From Eriocheir sinensis (taxonomy: Eukaryota > Arthropoda > Malacostraca > Decapoda > Varunidae), in assembly GCF_024679095.1 (NCBI RefSeq), contig NC_066531.1, forward strand, positions 4,341,745-4,405,744: a stretch of 64,000 bases of DNA, written 5' to 3'. Within the stretch, counting starts at the first letter, position 1, and each line of letters begins with the position of its first letter. This document shows positions 10,692 through 21,247 of this stretch, one piece after another. A program made the position numbers and the translations under genes. The notes beneath the pieces were generated by a model that made no database searches, was not told the origin of the DNA, and saw only the letters and a list, made by a program, of their open reading frames with translations.

Positions 10692-11061
10692 AGGGGAGGA
10701 AGTGGCTGAATGGATAGCGTGACGGCGCCGCGCTCAGAACGACGCGAGTTCAATCCGCGCCTGGCGCCACCAAGCTGGGATTTTTCAGCCGCCGCCGAGT
10801 GGCTTAAAACTACCCACATGCTGTCCAGAAGACCACCTGTTAACCCAGACTCTAGATTCTAGGATTAAAGATGAGCTCCGGGAGGGCAGCATGAGCCAAT
10901 GCAAGATGGCGCCACTATAAACACTCGCCTGCGCCAGAATGGGCTGGACCGACCATCAGGACCCACCGGGAAGAAGCCTTGGGCTGACCATCAGGATCCA
11001 CCAGGAAGAAGCCTACCGGCGCAATAGGCCACAACGTAAAAAAAAAAAAAAAAAAAAAAAT
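10692..11061 (+). mobile_element. tRNA-derived SINE, poly(A)-tailed, copy 1
   Basis: The head GTGGCTGAATGGATAGCGT (A-box-like) and GAGTTCAATCC (B box) form a tRNA-like Pol III promoter. The body contains TGGGATTTTTCAGCCGCCGC, GAGTGGCTTAAAACTACCCA and CATGCTGTCC. It ends in about 23 A. The body is shared with the SINE at 15780. It sits within the Tc1 transposase at a codon boundary; no clear target duplication is visible beyond about 1 bp. Confidence 0.85.
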
Positions 11062-11213
11062 CACGGCACTGGGACTTTAGTAGTGCTGCCAAAAAAGACC
11101 TCACTGCCAAATTGATCACAAATTGGTTTGAGTGGGTCGACATTGAATACATTAAAGACTAGCCAGGTAATAGTCCCGATTTCAACCCAGTCGAGAACAT
11201 CTGGAGCTTGATT
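11062..11213 (+). pseudogene. Tc1-type transposase, later catalytic block
   Basis: After the SINE the protein resumes as HGTGTLVVLPK. A small deletion then joins it to TAKLITNWFEWVDIEYIKD. A stop replaces the usual Trp and PGNSPDFNPVENIWSLI follows, the final DDE/D motif. Similarity to Tc1 fades after 11213. The expected C-terminus of such a protein is found at 14330-14481, beyond the CR1-like LINE. Confidence 0.75.
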
Positions 11214-11730
11214 AACCCGAGAACGTCGGCAGACCCTTTTCAGGGCTTTCACGAGTCGTGGCTGTGGTACGGTGGACCCTAAAAAGGGCTCGCCATAAAA
11301 CACCTAATTCGAGCTAATTGTAGGCGGTGGTGGCATAGCGCAACCCACCATGAATGCCCTGGGTCATTGTGGTGGGTGAGTGATCCTGAGGTGAGCATTT
11401 TTGTCATAGGTGGTGCTGTAAGGTCATAGCAGACTGAATTAGCTATCCATACAGTATTCAATTGTCAAATTCTCTATAGTAGACATCAAGCGACTCTCGG
11501 CTAGATGCCACGCGTCACGAGACTGTTTATTTTGTAACAAACACCACCTAAAAAGAATGGAGTTTGAGTAAAAGTAAATATTTTTAATGGCTTTATGGTT
11601 ATGAGAGGAGTACTCTGATGTATATTCCATGCTCTTTTCTTAATCTCAAAATGCAGTGTAATTTTGTAGTTTCACGGCCACTTCTCGGCTTTCTCATAGC
11701 CGAGGCACACGGGTTCAGCGCCGACTACAA
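11214..11730. other. no gene recognised
   Basis: About 500 bp between the Tc1 fragment and the 3' end of the CR1-like LINE. Nothing recognisable; it may be part of the Tc1 lineage or another insertion. Confidence 0.4.
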
Positions 11731-11822
11731 CATAAAAACATAAGAACATAAGAACGCAGGAGTCTGCAAGAGGCCGGTAGGCCTGTACGAGGCAGCTCCT
11801 TTGACCCTAAGCTCCCGTGTAT

Positions 11823-13070
11823 CTAATCCCACCTAATATCGCTGTCCATGAATTTATCTAGTCTATTTTTGAATGTGACAATTGTATTGGCACTCACCAC
11901 ATAACTGCTAAGCCTATTCCACTCATCCACCACCCTGTTAGTAAACCAATTTTTGCCTATGTCCCTGTTGAATCTGAATTTATCCAGTTTAAACCCATTA
12001 CTTCGTGTCCTACCCGGTTCTCTTACCAACAAAACCTTATGAATGTCTCCCTTATTAAAGCCCTTCATCCATTTATAAACCTCGATCATGTCTCCACGCA
12101 CCCTTCGCCTTTCTAGAGAATGCAAGTTTAACTGTTTGAGTCTTTCCTCGTATGGCAAGTTTCTCAACCCCTGAATCATCTTAGTCATCCTCCTCTGCAC
12201 CGATTCTAACATTTTGATATCCATTCTATAGTAGGGTGACCAGAACTGAACCGCATAGTCAAGATGAGGTCTAACTAATGCTAAATATAGTTTGAGGAAG
12301 ACTTCGGGGCTTCTGTTGCTTACGCTCCTTGAAATAAATCCCAGTACCCTATTAGCTCGATTTCTAGCTTGAATGCATTGTGCCCTTGGACGGAGATCAG
12401 AGCTCACTAAGACCCCTAAATCCCTCTCACACCCAGACCTACTTATGAGAGTGTCATTTAAGCAATAGTTATGTGAGGGGTTGTTCCTACCTACACTCAG
12501 AATACTGCACTTCCCTACATTGAACTCCATCTGCCATTTATCCGCCCAGTCATATAATCTGTTGAGTTCACCTTGGAGAATACTAGCGTCCTGATCCGAC
12601 TCAATTACTCTACCGATCTTGGTATCATCTGCAAATTTACTAACATCACTACTAATTCCTGTGTCTAAGTCATTGATATAAATAATAAACAAAAGTGGAC
12701 CTAATACCGAACCTTGTGGGACCCCACTCGTAACACATCCCCAGTCAGATCTTTTACCATTGATTTGCACTCTTTGCTTCCTATTGCTAAGCCACGCCTT
12801 GACCCAGTTCAAAACTTTACCCTCTACTCCGTGTGCCTGTAATTTAAGCAACAGTCGTTGGTGAGGAACTTTGTCAAACGCTTTACTAAAATCAAGATAG
12901 ATTACATCATAATTTTCATCTCTGTCAACCGCCTCAAATACTTTATTGTAGAAGGACAAGAGATTGGTGAGGCATGACCTACCTTTTGTGAACCCATGCT
13001 GCGAGTCGTGAATTAAGCTATGTTTCTCTAAATGCTCCCGAATGTTCCTGGCTATTATGGACTCCAGCAT
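11823..13070 (-). pseudogene. CR1-like reverse transcriptase, main part
   Basis: A 415-residue open frame carries RT blocks HGFTKGRSCLTNLL, YDVIYLDFSKAFDKVPH, SGVPQGSVLGPLLFIIYIND and the catalytic FADDTKIG. The typical C-terminus (VRPHLDYAVQFWSPYY, LRNLPYEERLKQLNLHSLE, NWFTNRVVDEWNRL) follows. It copies the element's RNA at nicked DNA. It is by far the best preserved CR1 RT here, but its N-terminus is in another frame (13093-13452), so the whole gene is broken by about one frameshift. Confidence 0.9.
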
Positions 13071-13092
13071 CTTCCCTATAACCGATGTTAAG

Positions 13093-13452
13093 CTAATTGG
13101 GCGATAGTTTGAAGCAACTGACCTGTCCCCTTTTTAAAATCGGCGTCACATTAGCTACTTTCCATAGGCTCGGCACATAGCTAGTATTTACCGACATCTT
13201 AAAGATGTCGGTTAGTGGGTCACTGATTATATCACCTAACTCCTTTAATACCCTCGGAAATATCCCGTCAGGACCTGGCGACTTGTTCTTCTTAAGCTTA
13301 TCTATCTCATCCTGAACTACTTGCCTGGTAATGATTATATCCCTCAATTTATCGCCATCCCCGCCCTCGTACACCTGAACTCTTTCCGGTATAGTCGTTC
13401 GATCCTCCTGTGTGAATACTGAAAGGAAGTAGTCGTTCAACAATGTGCTCAT
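13093..13452 (-). pseudogene. CR1-like RT N-terminal linker
   Basis: The frame reads LNDYFLSVFTQEDRTTIPER and KLKKNKSPGPDGIFPRVLKE, then VPSLWKVANVTPILKRG. This is the linker and first RT block preceding the frame at 13070. The frame change lies near 13080-13130. Upstream (13453-13718) the linker continues in broken frames. Confidence 0.85.
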
Positions 13453-13718
13453 ATTTTCGTAATTTTCTACTAGCTCCCTGTGTTTGTTTTCAGCGGTCCA
13501 ATTTTCTCCCGTGTTTTTGTTCTATACATCTGAAAGAAGCCCTTAGGATTACTTTTCGCCTCATTTGCTACTTTGATCTCATAGTTCTTTTTTGCTATCC
13601 TGGTGTTTTTCTTAACTAATCTAGATAGTTCGACGTACCGGCCCCTGAGATGTGTTTCCCATTCTTTATTTTCTGATAAATTCCTTCTTTAACCCAATCT
13701 CGTGTTTTAGTCCACGAG

Positions 13719-14330
13719 TCATCCACTTAGGATCATTGTTTTCTTTCTAAGTGTTCGCTGTGGTATATGCTGTTCTTGCCCCTCTACTATTACTCTAACT
13801 AAATTATTGTAAGACATTTCTACCTGGTTCTCCTGGCTCTCCAATCCGCAGTTCTGGCCCTCATGAATCCCTAAATTATCCCAGTTTACCCCTTCAAGAT
13901 GTCTTCGAAGCCCCTCGTAGTTTGCTCTTCTAAAATCTGGCACTAACACTGGGTTTGGTTCGCGGGTTACCGCCCAGTCTAAGCTCAAACGAACCGTTCT
14001 GTGATCACTATTTCCTAACTCTCCGCCCACCTCCAACTCACGTAGCAAGTTCCCATTATTGGTTAGGACTAAGTCTAATATGTTATCTCCTCTGGTAGGC
14101 TCAGTAACTACCTGCTTAAGGAAATTATCTTGTATAACTTCAAGAAAGTCCTCGGCTTCCAGGTCACCCACTAGATCTTCCCAGTCTATATTCCTATAAT
14201 TAAAGTCCCCCATTACGCAGACATTTCTACTCATACTCGCCCTGCCAATCTCCTGTAGTAATATACTCGTGTCCTGCCTGTTAAGGTTGGGTGGCCTGTA
14301 TATAACTCCTAGAGTTAGTTTTTCTTTCCG
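13719..14330 (-). pseudogene. CR1-like AP endonuclease, C-terminal half
   Basis: The frame reads KEKLTLGVIYRPPNLNRQDT, NVCVMGDFNYRNIDWE, TRGDNILDLVLTNN and ELGNSDHRTVRLSL. GDFN and SDH are active-site motifs of LINE APE endonucleases that nick the target. The N-terminal half, with the catalytic Glu, is missing because the element is 5'-truncated. Residues before KEKL are not LINE sequence but antisense of the neighbouring Tc1 fragment. Confidence 0.85.
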
Positions 14331-14481
14331 CCGTGACACCTCCACAGTGGATAAGCTGATCACCCACATCCACGAGATCTGGGGAAACCTGGAGCCTTCC
14401 TTCCTCCAAAACCTGGCTTTGTCAGTTCCAAAACGTCTTCAGAGTTGCCTCAAGAGGAAAGGCAACCTAACAAAGTATTAG
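14330..14481 (+). pseudogene. Tc1-type transposase C-terminus
   Basis: The frame reads RDTSTVDKLITHIHEIWGNL, NLALSVPKRLQSCLKRKGNL and TKY before a stop. This is the terminal helix region of Tc1 transposases (SVPRRL...KGG.TKY). It directly follows the truncated 5' end of the CR1-like LINE, so it is probably the other side of the Tc1 gene at 9890-11213. Confidence 0.75.
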
Positions 14482-14719
14482 AGGTGATAAGTATTGTATA
14501 AACATTTTTCTTACCTATTTTTCATGCATTGTGAAGCAAAAAGCATGACACGCCATCACTTTGACTGTATATGGAAAAAATTTCTTGGTGTAACAAGAGT
14601 AATACAAAATAATGGCAAATCCCACAAAGTATCTCTTCTTTTGACAAAGCCTGTGCTCTTTGCTGCAGGGCTGTCAGAGTCTGTTTGCTCCAGCCAACAT
14701 GTACTGAAATACCCCTGAG
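14482..14719. other. no gene recognised
   Basis: A short stretch after the Tc1 C-terminus. No terminal repeat was recognised. Confidence 0.35.
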
Positions 14720-14860
14720 TCACGAGTGAAGTGGTGAAACTGAAGGCAAGTGAAATACTGTGCTTAGAAATCTATTAGCATCTGGACTTTGATAGTATAA
14801 GGCCAGAGCAAACCTCCTCTCTTGTAACCCATATCTCCTACTAGGCTTAGATCTTGGCAT
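14720..14860 (-). pseudogene. P-element/THAP9-like transposase fragment
   Basis: The minus-strand frame reads RRYGLQERRFALALYYQSPD and NRFLSTVFHLPSVSPL before a stop. The pattern (F/A)AL.LYY.SP.A..FL...F.LPS is typical of the helical region just before the catalytic domain in P-element transposases. Only about 46 residues are visible and no THAP finger is seen nearby. Confidence 0.5.
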
Positions 14861-15779
14861 CTTGCAGCATGTTGAACCTGACCTCAGAAAAAATCCACCC
14901 CTATTGGGTCTAAAAAACTGCTGGCTCTGGGCAAAATCTGCCCAGGAGTTGTAACAGCCTGGGCTTTGAGCTGCCTTGCCTCCCGGCGCAGACGAAAGAC
15001 TGTTTTGTGCAGCAATTTTCACTTTTCATGTCTGAAAATACATGAAAAATATTTAATCACAATTCTAAATAACAAAATATGTGCATGTAATTGCATTATT
15101 TTCAGTGCTATAAGGACAGTGAATCTAAGCATTGACATTATGTCTGCACGCCAGCTTCGATGGAAGGCTTCACTTAGATTGCCTGACAAGAGTAATATTT
15201 TCAGGAGAGATGGGGAGAGGATACAACTGGAGACTCTTGACAGATATAATGTCAAGATCTACAAGCACCGATTTTCCATATATATCTTTGATGTTCAGTC
15301 CATACTAAAACATTTGTCAATGTGTTGCCACACTAAAAATCAAAAAATTCCCTGTTTCTCAAATGTTGGTCATCCCCAAACCCTGCCCTTCCTTTCAACA
15401 ATGTTAAGCCATTAAACTGGTGGTCTCCTCCATGTGCCACTTAACTCAACAAACTGATCCTTATTACTTATTAAAACCATTTGAACATTAGCACAGATCA
15501 TAATTCAATGACTGCCCCAGCTCCTCCACATGTCCAGTGTAATGAGGGTGATGTGGGATGGTTCAGCCTCATGTCTCCCTTGCATACATTAAGTTTAGAG
15601 AATACTGTTGTTCCTTGTAGCTTCCGTTTCCCTGATACTCACGACTATCCCTTTAAGAATAACACATGTAGAATCGCATTTTTAAAAGTCTGAATATGTG
15701 ATTAAAGATGGGATATCAAATAGCAGGGACATATGACCTCTTTTTTAGGGTGCTGGTTTGCCATGTTTGGGTGTGAATA
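14861..15779. other. no gene recognised
   Basis: Several short frames are open here but none resembles a known protein and composition is AT-rich. It may contain the rest of the P-like element in a decayed state. Confidence 0.35.
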
Positions 15780-16079
15780 GGGTAGGCGGTGGCTGAGTGC
15801 TTAGTGTGCGGGCCCTGCATTCACCACATGCTGGATAACAAGGGTTCGAATCCCCACGCTACCACCTGGGATTCTTCAGTCACACCCGAGTGGCCTAAGA
15901 CTACCCACATGCTGTCCTGCAGACCACCAATCAACCCGGACTCTAGAAGTGAATCAAGAATGAGTTCCAGGGGGCAGCGTGAGCCAATAATAAATGGCGC
16001 CACTATAAAAAAAATGCCTGCACCATGACAGGCTTAGGCCGACCGACAAGCCCCTGAAGAAAGCCTACTGGCGCTATAG

Positions 16080-16081
<2 letters not shown>
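15780..16081 (+). mobile_element. tRNA-derived SINE, copy 2
   Basis: The head has GTGGCTGAGTGCTTAGTGTG (A box) and GGGTTCGAATCCC (a perfect B box). The body shares TGGGATT-TTCAG, GAGTGGC, ACTACCCACATGCTGTCC and the CCACTATAAA region with the SINE at 10692. The tail is not poly(A): it passes straight into a GT run. Confidence 0.85.

Positions 16082-16124
<43 letters not shown>
16082..16124. repeat. (GT)n microsatellite
   Basis: About 21 GT units abut the 3' end of the SINE and may have grown from its tail. Confidence 0.95.
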
Positions 16125-16127
<3 letters not shown>

Positions 16128-16948
16128 GGAAGGGGGGGGGGTCACATCAGAAGAATGGACAAAGGTTTGTTAGTGGCACTTCAAGGTTATGCTACCTCTT
16201 CAAAGATTGGCCAGTCATGGTTGAAAGTGGAACAGGATAAACAAGAAACAGGCAGGTATCTGTGGACACTACTGTTACTATCAATTGCCAACCTATGACA
16301 AAATTTGAACCCGTGCTATCAAGAACATAAGACCCATGTGCTGATCACTCGACTAATCGTAACGGTACTACACCCATAGAAACATAATAAAGAGTTTAAA
16401 TATATATTTAGTCATTCAAAATGTCAACCTTTTTACATACCTTTTTTTAAAGATATGAAGCCTACTGGTGTAACAGTTAAATATTGAACTCAATTTGTAT
16501 GCAGAAATGTGAGGTATTAAGCTGTAATGTTTCCAACACATCAATTGTGGTCAAAACAACACTGAACAGTAACTAAAGAGGATAAATTATCACTGAGAAC
16601 AAGAGGTTCCTTACTATATTGTGGTGAGCTTGATGGCCGACTCGAGTTTCCTCCAACCCCATCAAGTTCACAACCTGTAGAGAGGCAATTTCTTAATCAA
16701 AGTGAAAAATGGATGCAAATGGTCACTAAAACTACTTATTATACTTGGTGTCACAAATTCAGGCAAAGAATTCAGGGAAGGACTCCCGGACTTGGCGTCA
16801 CTGATGAGGTAAATGATCTCGTGCACTCATCGGGCTATAATATATACATTGTTATAATGTGTATTATTGTCTTGTTACTATATATTACCTACTGATAATG
16901 GAAATACATGTCAGGATTAATCATCAAATACAAGGAAAAAAGAATCAT
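16125..16948. other. no gene recognised
   Basis: AT-rich, no identifiable coding region or repeat family. Confidence 0.35.
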
Positions 16949-17446
16949 GAAGGCTTCGCGGTACCAGGTACCGGTACCAGGTACCGCGAGAAATTGATCG
17001 ATTCCTCGCGGTACCCTGTACCGGTACCTGGTACCGCGAAGCCTCATGATCACTTGGGTGCCGGGAAGCGTCATTATCACTCGGCACTGCGCATTGCCGC
17101 TAGTACCGGTACCGTCTGGATCTTAGTGACGCTCGGCGCTCGCCCGCCTGCCTCCATGTAGGTATCACGTGGTATGGGCCCTGTATGGAGACGCTGAGTC
17201 ACTGCCCCGCTGACCGTCCCTCCAAGTTCCCACCATTTTGTCCTGCTTTCCGTTTCCATCACAGCTCCCGTTTCCATTATTTTATTATTTTATTTATTTA
17301 TTGGAGTTACTGGATAATTCTTCATGTCCGATTCTTTTTCTTTTTTAGGTTGCTAATAAATATTGTTATTGTTATTAGACTATGATCGAGTACATCCATA
17401 ATAACTATACATGCTATTTTTTTATCGAAAAAATAAATATTCACTT

Positions 17447-17531
<85 letters not shown>

Positions 17532-17677
17532 CTTTACAGGGAATTTATTTGGAAATTTCATCAGAAGTCAGAGATAAAAAAAATACTCCTTCGGGTACCG
17601 GTACCGGTACTAACGGTACCTGAGTTTTCGGTACCGGTACTACCGGTACTCAAATTAACGGTACTTGCCCATCCCTA
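16949..17677. mobile_element. hAT-like element, partial second copy
   Basis: It begins inside the GGTACC palindrome module (CTTCGCGGTACC) and ends at 17677 with the same right end, GGTACTTGCCCATCCCTA, as the element at 4715-7242. Between are the CCGTTTCCATCACAGCTCCC block, the ATTAGACTATGATCGAGTAC arm and a long GA run. No left terminal repeat is present, so it is truncated, and no target duplication can be tested. LINE sequence starts just downstream. Confidence 0.8.
17451..17527. repeat. (GA)n microsatellite
   Basis: About 38 uninterrupted GA units inside the second hAT-like copy. Confidence 0.95.
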
Positions 17678-17731
17678 CTGCTCCGTCCGTGGATGCCCTG
17701 CCTTCCACGGAATAAACGGTGTCTAGGGGAC

Positions 17732-18271
17732 ATGGCGGACGAGCACTCCTACTCGGCGGCTTCCGGGCAGTGTCCTGCCCCTGAGGAACTTCGCCTACGG
17801 TCTGAAGAGACTGAAGGTTTGGAGGACTCTGCAGAACTTGACCACGTGGCCAGTGCTAGCAAGCGGCTCAAGCCGGATAATCCTGGCCACCTATCCCCCC
17901 CTGCCTCTCCTGTTGCTGCTGCCGCCGCACCCATGGAGGGTGTGCAGTCTGGTAGCTCCGAGACTGTCCTCGTCGACGGTGAGGTGCCCCTGGAGGACAC
18001 GCACCCAGCCGCGGACCCTGCTGCTGCGGCCCGCCCCACGCCTGGCCCGCGCCGCCCCACCCGCCGCCACCTTGACTTCCCCGTCGAGGCCGGGCTGACA
18101 CCAGCCCAGCAATACGAATGGTTTGTCTCTCTTCTGAAGCAGCACGGTGAGTTGGAGCCGCTCTTCAAGGAAGGTAGGCTCCGACCTTATCTCACGGTGA
18201 GGGACGACATCGCCTTCTACAAGCAGCTCATCACTGACGGGTTCCTCGATGTTGTTTTGGTCGAGAATTAG
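17732..18271 (+). pseudogene. LINE ORF1 (gag-like), 5' part
   Basis: From ATG 17732 (MADEHSYSAASGQCP) a Pro/Ala-rich segment leads to LTPAQQYEWFVSLLKQHGEL, LRPYLTVRDDIAFYKQLITD and GFLDVVLVEN, then a stop. It is the N-terminal part of a zinc-knuckle LINE ORF1, an RNA-binding chaperone. The C-terminal part continues at 24194 after a 5.9-kb DNA transposon. High GC in this part contrasts with the AT-rich insertion. Confidence 0.75.
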
Positions 18272-18300
18272 TCCGGTAATTAAAGCAAAAAAATCCACTT

Positions 18301-18504
18301 AGGTTGGACAAAATTGCTTTATTTTGTTTCTCAACTGATTTTGGCAGGAAATTAGGTCTACTAGTCAGGAAAAAAAATCTACCCTAATCTGCTCACTGCT
18401 AGTACCCCAAATTTTCCTAATCCAAGATGGCCGCCATCGTGGGTACCGAATGCCAAAAAATAGCATATCTTTCAAACTAATAGGGCTGTAAATGCAAACA
18501 AAGT
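18301..18504. repeat. Academ-like left terminal inverted repeat
   Basis: It matches the reverse complement of 23989-24193 almost base for base. Inside it CCAAGATGGCCGCCATCGTG contains back-to-back YY1/Pho-like ATGGC cores, which could serve as an initiator or host-factor site. That function is inference. Confidence 0.9.
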
Positions 18505-18735
18505 GTCAAATCCTATCATTTTGGGGTCAGAGAATTCATTTATAACATTTTTAATATGACTGAGATGTGTTCAAACCTTGACTCTGACAAGAATCCCTCA
18601 TTGTATCATGTAATTAAATCAAGTAAGATAAGGTCAAGTACCTACAGTATAATTTATTCATCTTGAATGTACCGTATAGTTTAGTCTACTTGAACTTATT
18701 AACACCAAATTTCCAAGCCTTAACACCCAGACAGT

Positions 18736-21008
18736 CTAATCATCTAGAAACTCTTCACTGTTCACTCCAGCATTGGTGCATGTGATTCCCTTGCAGTAAC
18801 CACAAGCCAGTGTGCACGACAGTCCATTCTTGCGACAGGAACAGGTGTTTTTGTCGCACCTGCCATGGCAGTTGCATTTGACCAGTTTCAGTAAGGATGC
18901 TGGAGCTGCATCTCTTCGCATACTCACTGGCTTGAGCTTCATATTCTGGCCTTTGTGGAGCAACCATCCCCATTTGGTTGGATCAAGGATATTGCCTAAC
19001 CAGGTCTGTACCTGGTGGTACACTCGGTAACTATGATACCTGGCTGTATCACAAGTGGGTGGTAGAGATTCAGGAGGCAGATAGACTGACCTAGACGCCA
19101 CCTTCCTACTGAACATGGCTGCTCTTTCAAAGTCAAGGCTATTTCCAGGCTTGCAGCTGTACAGGATTTCTAGAGAGGCCTGGCCATGCTTGTTGATTTC
19201 ATCATGGCTTTGATTTGGTTTCATAAATACACGAGCATGGTCCTTGACCAGATGGGATTTCGTCATTGGTTTGACTTTTCCAATGCTGTATGGCCTCGAT
19301 GTCGTATCACACCCTGTGATTGCATGTAGGAAGAGCAACGATGCAGTAAGGCTAGAGGGTAGGTGGTCTTGTAGGATCCGGATGTTGATGACCTTGCTGG
19401 TTGTCTGTAGGAAGACGACATGATGTCTGGGACTGAGATGGTGCAGCAGCAGGACTAGCAGGTCAGTGTCATCCCCAACAACAGCCACTGATGTCCTCTT
19501 AGCTATGGTACATGCTGTTGACACAATGTCATAGTCGGCATCATCAGCACTGTGGTGAAGGTCAACTCCAGCTTTCTCCAGCTCACTGCCAATGAAGTAC
19601 AGAAACTTCTGTTTGTTCCTGGGGTTTGCAAGAAATGCCTTCTTCTTCATGGTCAGGTGCATTTCTGGCTTGAAGTCAATTTCTGCTCCGATGGTCTTTG
19701 CGCTGGAACGTCTCTGATGTGTTTCATCCTTGGTAGAGGGACCACTTCCATACCCATCAAATATGACAACAGCATGCCCGTAGTGGCGAAGTATATACTG
19801 CACATACAGACTGGACAGATTGGCATATGTTGTCTGGTTGGGCCATGGCAGCCGTTGCAAGAGTGCACCACCATCAAGAACATATACTACATCATCTGGA
19901 CATTGATTTACTAAACAGGATGGTACCTTATCTACCAGGCCTGACTGGAGACTGGCCTTGTCTGGCAGACGCATCAAGAGATTGTGGTCAAACAGAGCTG
20001 TAGGGTAAGCTGACAACTCATATGTGAACAAGCTTTCTGTGTCAACAGTTCCTGTTCCTGCCACAAGAAGGCGCTGGAACAACTGTTTTGGGTCGATCTC
20101 CAGGCATTCTCCTTCAACAGCAATGTAAGTTGAGGCAGCAAGTGTGGTGGCCTGATCTTTCTTGCAGAATTTGTGTTCTGCTACAGATTTGCCCTGCATA
20201 GATTTCAGTAGGGCATGACCAACTGACTCTGCTTTTTCTACATTCACAGACTTGTTAGCAATAACTCCAGATGATAGACTACGCAATACCGTCGAATCCT
20301 GGGAGAAAGGTTTTCGTTCAGAGAAGTAGTTCAGAATGGTCTGCAAATCCTTGGCATCTCTGGTCATCCTAGCAGCTGACCTGTCTTTGTGGACCTCTTC
20401 TTCCTTAATGTCTTGAAGGCCGGTCACTTCTGTCATGGCCCTGTTGACTTCTCCACATGCTGGGGTGGATAGTACCCATATCAGGCTTGTCGACTGTTCA
20501 AAACCCCTACCTCGTGTCAGACCGCCAACTGCTTTAATGTTCTTCATGAGAACTTGTTCAATATACAGGTCACTGTATATACCTGCCCAGTAGTTCTCAC
20601 TTCTTCTCAGGACAAAGAGGCCATCAACAAACTTGCTGTATACATGTGGATGAGTATCCTGAAGCTTCACCATCTTTTTTAAATATAGGACAAGGGACTT
20701 TGTGTAGTTATGATGTCCTGAAGCAGCCAGAAAGGGCAACATCTCCTTCAGAGCTTGTAGATAGAGCGTCCAGTTTCCTGTGCGACCAGCCCTGATGAAT
20801 GTACGGAGAATTGCAACAAGACTCAAGTACATAAGCCAGAGCTTGGCTGTGCGGTGTCCACTCAGAGATTCACGCCATTCTACAGAAGCTGCTTTAAGTT
20901 GTGATATACATTCAGATGAGAGAGCTTCGTCCAGTGTCAAGGTGTCTTCTGAAACTTGTTTGACAAGATGTTCGACTGTTGTCAGAACTTCTGCACCACT
21001 CTGAGGAC
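18736..21008 (-). CDS. Academ-like transposase, exon 2: XPG-like nuclease and CXC domain
   Basis: About 757 residues. The mid-region has VYVLDGGALLQRLPW and later GAEIDF, DDADYDIVSTACTIAKR, VAVVGDDTDLLVLLLHHLSP and HAITGCDTTS. The acidic clusters resemble the XPG/FEN (PIN-like) nuclease active site, which binds Mg2+ and cuts DNA. The C-terminus (VKCNCHGRCDKNTCSCRKNG, then LACGYCKGITC) is a CXC (tesmin/TSO1-like) zinc domain, probably DNA binding. The exon is entered through an acceptor TTTCAG ending at 21009; joining to exon 1 at 21248 keeps frame across a Gly codon. An ATG 5' of the acceptor at 21024 also opens this frame but is probably not used. No internal stop is present. Confidence 0.75.
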
Positions 21009-21247
21009 CTGAAAGATAAAACAACCACCATATTAATGTGCGTTGCCATCACCATTTATGAGAATAAATGCATCCATACATGCATATTTAAGACATTAAA
21101 AGTTTTAAGAGACATATCGCACACTCCTCATCTTTATGGTAATCTATCATGTCTGTACATTACATCATCATGCACTAAGTTTTGTACACCCAAGTCTGGT
21201 TCAACTGATTCAGTTCAGCACAAACAGAGCACAACTTAAATACCTAC
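21009..21247 (-). other. intron of the Academ-like gene
   Basis: On the minus strand a GTAGGTAT donor (from 21247) and a TTTCAG acceptor (to 21009) bound 239 bp. Without splicing the upstream frame stops within about 10 codons (stop near 21210). Splicing gives M-E-G-P-Q-S-G across the junction in frame. Confidence 0.7.

Larger units (their letters stand above)
11731..14330 (-). mobile_element. CR1-like LINE, 5'-truncated
   Basis: On the minus strand it runs from mid-endonuclease (14330) to a 3' end near 11731 marked by repeats of TTCTTATG (seen on the plus strand as AACATAAGAACATAAGAACG). Short tandem 3' ends of this kind are typical of CR1 elements. The 3'UTR is about 90 bp. Coding parts are at 11823-13070, 13093-13452 and 13719-14330. 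It appears to have landed in the Tc1 element, whose C-terminus lies immediately at its truncated 5' end. Confidence 0.85.

Noticed and set aside
15780..15860. Possible functional tRNA gene (perfect B box)
   Set aside because: It continues into a SINE body shared with 10692; no credible cloverleaf with anticodon was seen.
17450..17530. Arg/Glu-repeat peptides over GA runs (also at 5.6 and 7.1 kb)
   Set aside because: Translations of microsatellites.
18736..21008. Large open frame as a host nuclease gene
   Set aside because: It lies between matching 205-bp TIRs with the rest of a transposon gene, and the whole block interrupts a LINE ORF1.
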